Below are positions 43,216 through 50,423 of a stretch of 64,000 bases of DNA, one piece after another. Position 1 is the first letter of the stretch. The number at the start of each line of letters is the position of its first letter. Below the pieces are notes generated by a model. It saw only the letters and a program-made list of their open reading frames with translations, searched no databases and was not told the origin of the DNA. The translations under genes were made by a program, and so were the position numbers. The stretch is from Candidatus Ribeiella danica (GTDB taxonomy: Bacteria > Chloroflexota > Chloroflexia > Chloroflexales > Roseiflexaceae): positions 2,542,001 to 2,606,000 of the forward strand of contig JADKFS010000001.1 in the NCBI GenBank assembly GCA_016717335.1, in the 5' to 3' direction.

Positions 43216-46200
43216 GGGGGTCGGGCGCCCGGTCCCCGGCAGCGAGCAGGACTCGCTCCCGGTATCGGTGAACGTCTGCCCCACCTCGGGCACGAACTCC
43301 CAGTCATAGCTTGTCGCGTGCAGCGTCAGCTTCAGAACGCCGTACGAATCGCTGAAGCGCACCTCGCTGTTCGGCTTCGGCGTCCCGAACGGGTAGAGCA
43401 GGTTTCCGCCGGTGCCGACCACGAACTCGCGGATGCCGTTCGGGTCGGCGATCCCAGCCGAGTCCTGTGGCGCGAACCGCTCGTAGCTGTGCTCGTGCCC
43501 GCTCAGCACGACCTCCGCGCCCGCCGCGCTCAGGATATCCCAGATCCCGCGCATCGTCGTGCTGCTGCCGTTGACGCTGCCGGATGAGAACAGCGGCTTG
43601 TGCCAGTAGGCCAGCAGACAGGAGGTTGGGTTATCCGCCAGGTCCTGGCGCAGCCACTGCACCTGCGGCGAGGCCGAGTCGGCCGCCGCCTCGCTGTTGA
43701 GCGAGACGATATGCCATGCGCCCAGGTTATAGCTGTAGTAGCCTAAGCCGTATGGGCCGGCGTTGGCGCCGAAGTAGTCGAAGTATGGCGCTGCCCCGGC
43801 CGCATGATAGTCGTGGTTGCCCGGTGCCGGCCGCGTGCGCGCCTTGTGCCGGCCCCACGACGGCTCATAGCAGTTTGCATAGTCCGCGGCGGAGCCATCC
43901 GGGTAGACGATGTCCCCCAGCGCCAGGACCGTGCCTGGAATGTTGTCGAGCAAATTGGCGGTGATCTCGTCGCCGATGTTCGAGCACTCAGCGATGTCGC
44001 CGGCCCCGACCAGCACGGCATCCTGGCCGGACATCGGGGTTGGTGTAACCGTGGGCGTCCCGCCCGGCGTGCTCACAAAGTCGATCACCAGCTGCGGCTG
44101 GTTCGTCGTCGCCTCTTTCGAGCTGTAGTAGACGGCGTTGGTCGAGCTGCTCTTCAGGCCGAAGCTGTAGGTGCCATTGCCCTGAACCGCGGCGGTCACA
44201 TCAAACTCGACCCAGGTGTTCAAGGTCGCCGCCCCCGGCGTGCTCAGCGGCGTTCCACTGATCGCCGGCGCGTTTTGCCATGTCAAGACTCGCTCGGCCC
44301 AGGGCGCGCTGCCGTCCAGGTAGTTGTTCGAAACCTGGTAGAGCGACCCGGCGGTCGAGCTGGCGTCGACGACGTATAGGCGCACCCGCGCGCTCTGCAC
44401 CTGGCCGGCCACGTTGCTCACCACGAACTTGAGATAGCTGGTGTAGGCCGGGGTATCCGAGCGGGCGCGCAGCTCGGCCGACGTGCCGTAATTCGTGGTC
44501 GGGTTGTTGTCCTGCACGCGCGCGTCATCGCTCGGATAGTAGGAGACCGTCGTCCAGGGCGACGGCGTGCTGGTCGCCGTCGCGGTCACGAACGGTGTCG
44601 GCGTGCTGGTCGGCGTCGCGGTCACGAGCGGCGTGCTGGTCGGCGTCGGGCTGGGGCCGCTCGAAGGCGTAATCACCAGCTGCGGCCGATTTGCAGTCGC
44701 CTCGCGCGAATTGTAGTAGACGGCGTTCGAAGAAGCGCTGCGGATGGCAAAGCTATAGGTCCCGTCGCCCAGAACCGCGGCGGTGACATCAAACTCGACC
44801 CAGGCTCCAAGTGTTACCGCGCCCAGGCTGCCCAGCGGCGTCCCGCTGATCGGCGGCGCATTCTGCCAGATCAGGCCGGTCTCGGTCCAGGGCGCGCTGC
44901 CGTCCAGATAATCGTTCGAAACCTGGTAGATCGACCCGCCGACGCTGCTCGGGTCGGCGACATACAGGCGCAGCTTGACGCTCTGGATCGGCTCGTTCAC
45001 GCCAGCGACGACGAACTTGAGGTAGCTGTTCGCGTTCGTCGTCCCGCCATATGCGCGGATCGTCGACGACGTGCCGTAGTTTGTCGTCGGCGTGTTGTCC
45101 TGCACGCGCGTATCGGCCAGGGGCGGGAATGTCAGCGGGCCGCCCTGGTCCAGCGAGATCTCGAAGACTTTGCCGTCGTTCTCGATCGGATCGTCGTTGT
45201 TATCGATCCCGCGGTCGGCGATATAGAGATTCTTCACCGCCGGGTTGACGCTGCTTGGCGCGTACGCAAGCCCGGATGGCGAGTAGGGATTCAGGAACGA
45301 GATGTCGACCACTCTGAGCAGCGTGCCGCCGGTGGTCGCTTCGACGACCGTCGTGGCGCTCGCGCCGGTGATGTAGATCGTGCCGGTATCCGGGTTGTAT
45401 TCGACCCCTTCCGGATCGGCGATGCCCATGCTCGATGTGTCGAAGTGCGTCGAGGTGTCGTCCCCGCTCGGGGCGCAGCCGTCGAACACGCCATTCGGCC
45501 CCGGCGCGATATCGAACACCTCGCTGTCGAGCCCATCGGTCAGGATCAGATGCCCGCGCCCGGTATCCACCGCAATGCTCTCGGGATCGTTGTCGCCACA
45601 CAGCGGCGTCGAAAACGACGTGATCGTGTCGTCAGACGTGCCGTAGGCGCCATCCGCGCCCAGGCTGACATCAAAGACTTTGAGGGCGTCGTCGTCGGAG
45701 TAGAACCAGTGTCCGCTGACTGAATCGTAGGCGACCCCGGCCGGCTCATCCGAGAAGTTGCTCGGCACCAGGCCGGCCGGCGCGGCGGTGAAGGTCGTCT
45801 CGGTCTTCACCTGGCTGCCGGTCAGCGTCGACTCGAACTGGTTACCGCCGTGCCAGTACGGCCGCGTATACTCCTCGAGCTCCGAGTCGCTCACCAGCAG
45901 CCGGTTCGGCCCCGGCAGGTAGGTGATGTCCATCGGGTCGGGGCTCGGGTTCGCCCACTGCGAGAGGTCGATCGTCTGCACGTAAGAAGCGTGCAGGTTG
46001 GGCGCCGCCGCCAGCGCCTGCGTTACGATCGGCGCGGTGAGCGAGAGCTCGTACACCACGCCGGCGCGCTGGTACGTGTCGCCCTGCCGACTGTCGGCAA
46101 GATACAGGCTGGTCGCGGCCGGGTCGTCGGTCTGGTCGCCGCTCGGCGCGATCACCATACCCTGCGGGTCGACCAGCTTCATGCCGATGGCCGCCAGGTC

Positions 46201-46944
46201 GCGCGCGGTCACGACCTGGCCGCTCTCGGTCAGCTCGTACAGCACCTGGCTGCGCGGGTTCAGCACGAACAGGTGCTGGCTGCGCGGGTCGAAGGCCAGG
46301 CCGCGCACGCGCCCCACGCCCAGCGCCGGCAGGTTCACGCGCGTCACCCGCCCGTCGCGCAGCGCCGCCGCCATATCGACATCGCCCTGCGCGCCTGGGG
46401 TGACGCGGATCAGCTGCTGGCCCGCCGCGTCGAGCAGGTACAGCCGCCCCGTCGCCGGGTCGGCCGCCAGGCCCTGCGGCTGCTGCAGCCCGAGCGCGCC
46501 GGCCGCGAAGCCGCGCCGCGCGGCCCGGTCGAGCAGCCGGTTCGCCCCGCGCGACACCGTCACCATCTGGCTTGCGCCGGCGTCGTAGAGCATCAGCCGC
46601 CCACGAAAGCCATCGAAGGTCAGGTTGGTGCGATCGGCGGCGATCGGTCCAAGATCGACGGTGCCGCGCGCGTCGGCCAGCTGACCGAACTGCACCAGGC
46701 GGTTGGCCGCCGCGTCGGTGGCGGCCGGCAGCAGCAGGAAGGCGTTGGCATCCGGCGCAAACGCCAGCCCGGCCGGGTGCGCCACGCCGAGCCGCTCGGT
46801 CTTGATCACGCGCACGCGCCGCACGTACCCGGGCAGCGGCTGGCCAATCGCGGCCGAGCTGCGCTGCGCATTGAGCAGAGACGCCAGCCCCGTCAGGGTC
46901 AGCGACAGGATCAGAAGCACCCTAAGCCGTCTCGAATGGAACAT
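43024..46944 (-). CDS. Propeller paralogue 1: secreted beta-propeller + DNRLRE + metallophosphoesterase (frameshifted)
   Basis: 1306 residues before the frameshift stop. Signal peptide about 1-31. A beta-propeller of NHL/SMP-30 type covers about 40-600 (PQGLAADPATGRLYLLDAAG, VRGLAFDPRSQHLFVLN, DPEGVEYNPDTGTIYITG). Two DNRLRE domains follow (about 620-785 and 815-975), then a metallophosphoesterase (about 980-1235) with all metal motifs: GAGDIAEC, LALGDIVYPDG, GNHDYH, YWHKP and SGHEHSYER. This is purple-acid-phosphatase-like, so extracellular phosphate release is plausible. A Thr/Pro repeat begins near 1240, where a one-base insertion ends the frame with HADQHVAAD. The lost C-terminal part lies at 41391-43053. 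GGAGG precedes the ATG. Paralogues 2-4 lie upstream on the same strand. Confidence 0.85.
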   Translation of the reverse strand: MFHSRRLRVLLILSLTLTGLASLLNAQRSSAAIGQPLPGYVRRVRVIKTERLGVAHPAGLAFAPDANAFLLLPAATDAAANRLVQFGQLADARGTVDLGPIAADRTNLTFDGFRGRLMLYDAGASQMVTVSRGANRLLDRAARRGFAAGALGLQQPQGLAADPATGRLYLLDAAGQQLIRVTPGAQGDVDMAAALRDGRVTRVNLPALGVGRVRGLAFDPRSQHLFVLNPRSQVLYELTESGQVVTARDLAAIGMKLVDPQGMVIAPSGDQTDDPAATSLYLADSRQGDTYQRAGVVYELSLTAPIVTQALAAAPNLHASYVQTIDLSQWANPSPDPMDITYLPGPNRLLVSDSELEEYTRPYWHGGNQFESTLTGSQVKTETTFTAAPAGLVPSNFSDEPAGVAYDSVSGHWFYSDDDALKVFDVSLGADGAYGTSDDTITSFSTPLCGDNDPESIAVDTGRGHLILTDGLDSEVFDIAPGPNGVFDGCAPSGDDTSTHFDTSSMGIADPEGVEYNPDTGTIYITGASATTVVEATTGGTLLRVVDISFLNPYSPSGLAYAPSSVNPAVKNLYIADRGIDNNDDPIENDGKVFEISLDQGGPLTFPPLADTRVQDNTPTTNYGTSSTIRAYGGTTNANSYLKFVVAGVNEPIQSVKLRLYVADPSSVGGSIYQVSNDYLDGSAPWTETGLIWQNAPPISGTPLGSLGAVTLGAWVEFDVTAAVLGDGTYSFAIRSASSNAVYYNSREATANRPQLVITPSSGPSPTPTSTPLVTATPTSTPTPFVTATATSTPSPWTTVSYYPSDDARVQDNNPTTNYGTSAELRARSDTPAYTSYLKFVVSNVAGQVQSARVRLYVVDASSTAGSLYQVSNNYLDGSAPWAERVLTWQNAPAISGTPLSTPGAATLNTWVEFDVTAAVQGNGTYSFGLKSSSTNAVYYSSKEATTNQPQLVIDFVSTPGGTPTVTPTPMSGQDAVLVGAGDIAECSNIGDEITANLLDNIPGTVLALGDIVYPDGSAADYANCYEPSWGRHKARTRPAPGNHDYHAAGAAPYFDYFGANAGPYGLGYYSYNLGAWHIVSLNSEAAADSASPQVQWLRQDLADNPTSCLLAYWHKPLFSSGSVNGSSTTMRGIWDILSAAGAEVVLSGHEHSYERFAPQDSAGIADPNGIREFVVGTGGNLLYPFGTPKPNSEVRFSDSYGVLKLTLHATSYDWEFVPEVGQTFTDTGSESCSLPGTGRPTPTPTSTPISTSLPTETPTSTSLPTETPTSTSLPTETPTSTSLPTETSTSTSLPTEHADQHVAAD

Positions 46945-46957
46945 TACCCGCCTCCTT

Positions 46958-47091
46958 CAAGAAAACCCTTCTGGCCTTCGTCAGCCTTCGGGATGCAGTT
47001 TGTAGACGAGGGTTTTCCTTCCGCCAAGAAAACCCTTCTGGCCTTCGTCAGCCTTCGGGATGCAGTTTGTAGACGAGGGTTTTCCTTCCGC
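46958..47091. repeat. Perfect tandem duplication of a 67-bp element
   Basis: Two identical 67-bp copies immediately before the ribosome binding site of paralogue 1. Each unit has inverted ends AAAACCCT ... AGGGTTTT, like a very small palindromic element, so the leader transcript can fold into two hairpins. Confidence 0.9.
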
Positions 47092-47124
47092 CCCTCTTTG
47101 TCGTGTGAGCCAGAGGATGCTGTC

Positions 47125-47190
47125 GCAGACCCTCACCACGAGCCCCCGCTCCCGCGGCGACAGGAGAGGGGGCTGGGGGTGAGGGTCTGC
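47125..47190 (-). terminator. Hairpin after propeller paralogue 2
   Basis: Arms GCAGACCCTCACC and GGTGAGGGTCTGC (13 bp, perfect) enclose a second inverted repeat AGCCCCC / GGGGGCT. It begins 17 bp after the stop at 47207 on the minus strand. Probable terminator, no U-tract. Confidence 0.5.
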
Positions 47191-47206
47191 CGCGCGCCGG
47201 GACACC

Positions 47207-47875
47207 CTACGGCCCGATGTAGGTCTGGCGGCGCGACTCGAACGCGTCGAAATACTCGGTGCCGCGCGTGCTATTGTCCATTCCCGACACCGGTCCGAGC
47301 TGGATGAGATCGATCCGGCGGGTGTCGTTGTCCACGCCCGTCAGGTCGGCCTTCTGTGCGCCGTCGACCCATAGGGTCAGCCCGCCGTTGTTCGCGCCCC
47401 CGGCGGTGGCGGCGCGCCAGTCGATCTCGATCGGGTGCGGCGCGTCGCTGATGGCGAACCAGCCGCTGGTCGTCCAGCTTGACGCATCGTTCAGCAGCGC
47501 GGCGCGGATCTGGTAGGCGCCGTTGGAGCGGCGCAGCTCGATCCGCAGCACCACGGTGGAGGCGCCCGAGTAGCCGTAGAAGATGTAGTGGGCGTCGTTG
47601 TTCGACATGGCGATCGAGTTCGGGTCGAAGGAGAAGCGCGCCCGGTAGCGCGGCTCAAGGTTGGGCGAGCTGTCCGCGGCGTAGAGCGCCCGGTTATCGT
47701 CGATCAGCGCCTGCATGCCCCGGCTGCCGGCGAGCGCCGCCGCGGCACTCACGCTCAGATCGCCGGCATCGATCGCGCTGCCCGACCAGGCCGAAAAGCT
47801 GCCCGATTCGAAGCCATCGGCGAAAATGAGATCCGCCCCCGGCGTGCTGGTCGGCGTGCTCGTCCGCGTTGGCGT
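47207..47875 (-). CDS. Propeller paralogue 2, frameshifted 3' part (C-terminal cassette)
   Basis: Continuation of the gene that starts at 50366, displaced by a frameshift in the Thr/Pro repeat near 47874. It encodes TPTRTSTPTSTP, then IFADGFESGSFSAWSG and a cassette almost identical to that of paralogue 1, ending EYFDAFESRRQTYIGP. It has no start signal of its own. Restoring two bases in the repeat would add about 215 residues to the upstream protein. Confidence 0.72.
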   Translation of the reverse strand, partial: TPTRTSTPTSTPGADLIFADGFESGSFSAWSGSAIDAGDLSVSAAAALAGSRGMQALIDDNRALYAADSSPNLEPRYRARFSFDPNSIAMSNNDAHYIFYGYSGASTVVLRIELRRSNGAYQIRAALLNDASSWTTSGWFAISDAPHPIEIDWRAATAGGANNGGLTLWVDGAQKADLTGVDNDTRRIDLIQLGPVSGMDNSTRGTEYFDAFESRRQTYIGP

Positions 47876-50366
47876 GTGTCGGCGTGCTCGTCCGCGTCGG
47901 CGTGCTGGTCGGCGTGCTCGTCCGCGTGGGAGTGCTCGTTGGCGTGTTGGTCGCGGCTGGCGTGCTGGTCGGCGTGCTCGTCCGCGTGGGAGTGCTCGTT
48001 GGCGTGTTGGTCGCGGCTGGCGTGCTGGTCGCCGTAGCCGCCGGCGTGCTGGTCGGCGTCGCTCCGGACTGACTCGCGATATCGATCACCAGCTGCGGCG
48101 GGTTGGATGTCGCCTCCTTCGAGTTGAAGTAGATGGCGTTTGACGAGCTGCTCTTCAGACCGAAGCTATAGGTGCCGTTGCCCTGGATCGCGGCGGTCAC
48201 ATCGTACTCAGCCCAGGTGTCCAGCGCCTGCGCCCCCAGCGTGCTCAAGGGCGTTCCGCTGATCGGCGGCGCATTCTGCCAGAGCAGCCCACCCTCGGTC
48301 CAGGGCGCGCTGCCGTCCAGGTAGTTGTTCGAGGTCAGGTAGATCGACCCGCCGGTGGTGCTGGCGTCGATCACGTACAGGCGCACCCGCGCGCCCTGCA
48401 CGGTCCCGCTCAACCCGCTCACTGTAAACTTGAGATAGCTGGTGTAGGCCGGGCCGTCCGAGCGCACGCGCAGCTGCGGGGATGTGCCATAGTTCGTGGT
48501 CGGGTTGTTGTCCTGCACGCGCGCGTCATTGCTCGGCGAGAAGGTCAGCGTCGCCCCGGGCACCGGCGTCGGCGTCGGCGTCGGCGGGTTGGGCACGATC
48601 TCGTACACCTTGCCGTCATTCTCCAGCGGCTCGTCATCGTTGTCGTGCCCGCGGTCGGTGATGTACAGGCTCATCTGGCCGGGGTTCGCGCTGTTTGGCG
48701 CGAGCGCCAGCCCGGAAGGCGACCACGGGTTCAGCGCCGAGATATCGATCACGTTGACGAGTGTGCCGTCGATGGTCGTCTCGACCACCGTCTTCGCGCT
48801 GGCGCCGGTGATGTACAGGTGGCCGGTGGACGGGTCGTACTCGACGCCCTCCGGGTCGGCGATCCCCAGCACCGCCGTATCGAAATGGGTCGAGGTGTCG
48901 TCGCCGTAGGGCGCGCAGCCGTCGAACACGCCATTCGGCCCCGGCGCGATATCGAACACCTCGCCGTCGATCCCATCGGCCAGGAGCAGGTGATTGCGCC
49001 CGGTGTCGACCGCGACGCTCTCCGGGTCGTTGTCGCCGCACGGCTTGGTCAGAAACGAGGTGATCGTGTCGTCGGACGTGCCGTAGGCGCCATCCGAGCC
49101 CAGGTTCACCTCGAGCACCTTGTAGGCGTCATCGTCGGAAAAGAACCAGTGCCCATTCGTGGAGCTGTAGGCCACGCCGGCCGGCTCATCCGAGAAGTTG
49201 TTTGGCGCCAGGCTGGTCGGCGACGATGTGAACGTCGTCTTCAGCTGCTGCAGGTTGCCCGCTAACGTCGACAAGAACTGGTTGCCGCCCTGCCAGTACG
49301 GCCGCGCGTACTCCTCGATCTCCGAGTCGCTCACCAGCAGCTGGTTCGACCCCGGCAGGTAGGTGATGTCCATTGGGTCGGGGCTTGGATTCGCCCACGT
49401 CGACGTGTCAAAGGTCCGAACCAGCGTCGGCTGCACCGTCGCCGCCAGCGACAACGGCGCGCTGAGCGAGAGCTCGTACACCACGCCGGTGCGCTGGTAC
49501 GTGTCGCCCAGCCGGCTGTCGGCGAGATACAGGCTGGTCGCGGCCGGGTCGTCGGTCTGGTCGCCGCTCGGCGCGATCACCATGCCCTGCGGGTCGACTA
49601 GCTTCATCCCCACGGCGGCCAGATCGCGCGTGGTCACGACCTGGCCGCTCTCGGTCAGCTCGTACAGCACCTGGCTGCGCAGGTTCAGCACGAACAGGTG
49701 CTGGCTGCGCGGGTCGAAGGCCAGATCGCCCACCCGCCCCACGCCCAGCGCCGGCAGGCTCACGCGGGTCACTCGCCCGTCGCGCAGCGCCGCCGCCGCG
49801 TCCAGGTCGCCCTGCGCGTCCGGCGTGATGCGGATCAGCCGACGGCCGCCTGCGTCGAGCAGGTACAGCCGCCCCGTCGCCGGGTCGGCCGCCAGGCCCT
49901 GCAGCTGCTGCAGCCCGAGCGGTCCGGCGCCGTGTCCGCGGCGGCCGGCCGGATCGAAGCGCCCGCCGGCCCCGCGCGGCACCGTGACCAGCTGGCTGGA
50001 GCCGGCGTCGTAGAGCACCAACCGGCTGCGGGAGCCATCGAAGGCCATGTTGGTGCGATCAGTGGCCACGCCGGCAAGATCGACCGTGCCGCGCGGGTCG
50101 GCCAGCTGGCTAAACACCACCAGGCGGCCCGCGGCCGCGTCTGCGGCGGCCGGCAGCAGCAGGAATGTGCTCGCATCCGAGGCGAACGCCAGCCCGGCCG
50201 GGTGCGTCACGCCGAGCCGCTCGGTCTTGATCGCCCGAACTCGGCGCACATACGCCTGGCTCTGGCCGGCCGCGGCCGAGCTTCGCCCGGCCTGGAGCAG
50301 CGACATCAGCCCCACGGCCGCCAGCGAGGCGACGAGAAGCACTCTGAGCCATCTAGCAGTAGACAT
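47694..50366 (-). CDS. Propeller paralogue 2: secreted beta-propeller + DNRLRE (frameshifted)
   Basis: 890 residues before the stop. Signal peptide about 1-32, beta-propeller about 40-595 (closely similar to paralogues 1 and 3), one DNRLRE domain (about 610-770; FSPSNDARVQDNNPTTNYGT) and a Thr/Pro linker. In the linker a unit reads GGCGTGTGTCGG where its siblings read GGCGTGCTGGTCGG, a two-base loss near 47874-47879; the frame then becomes HANADEHADQHAGGG and stops. The true continuation is at 47207-47875. AGGAGG lies before the ATG. DNRLRE modules are found in secreted polysaccharide-active proteins, so glycan binding is a fair guess; no catalytic site is visible. Confidence 0.83.
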   Translation of the reverse strand: MSTARWLRVLLVASLAAVGLMSLLQAGRSSAAAGQSQAYVRRVRAIKTERLGVTHPAGLAFASDASTFLLLPAAADAAAGRLVVFSQLADPRGTVDLAGVATDRTNMAFDGSRSRLVLYDAGSSQLVTVPRGAGGRFDPAGRRGHGAGPLGLQQLQGLAADPATGRLYLLDAGGRRLIRITPDAQGDLDAAAALRDGRVTRVSLPALGVGRVGDLAFDPRSQHLFVLNLRSQVLYELTESGQVVTTRDLAAVGMKLVDPQGMVIAPSGDQTDDPAATSLYLADSRLGDTYQRTGVVYELSLSAPLSLAATVQPTLVRTFDTSTWANPSPDPMDITYLPGSNQLLVSDSEIEEYARPYWQGGNQFLSTLAGNLQQLKTTFTSSPTSLAPNNFSDEPAGVAYSSTNGHWFFSDDDAYKVLEVNLGSDGAYGTSDDTITSFLTKPCGDNDPESVAVDTGRNHLLLADGIDGEVFDIAPGPNGVFDGCAPYGDDTSTHFDTAVLGIADPEGVEYDPSTGHLYITGASAKTVVETTIDGTLVNVIDISALNPWSPSGLALAPNSANPGQMSLYITDRGHDNDDEPLENDGKVYEIVPNPPTPTPTPVPGATLTFSPSNDARVQDNNPTTNYGTSPQLRVRSDGPAYTSYLKFTVSGLSGTVQGARVRLYVIDASTTGGSIYLTSNNYLDGSAPWTEGGLLWQNAPPISGTPLSTLGAQALDTWAEYDVTAAIQGNGTYSFGLKSSSSNAIYFNSKEATSNPPQLVIDIASQSGATPTSTPAATATSTPAATNTPTSTPTRTSTPTSTPAATNTPTSTPTRTSTPTSTPTRTSTPTHANADEHADQHAGGGSHFRRWLRIGQLFGLVGQRDRCRRSERECRGGARRQPGHAGADRR

Positions 50367-50423
50367 CCTGCGACCTCCTAATTGATGGTTCCTGATGGCA
50401 GGCGATCCGGAGCCAATACGTTT

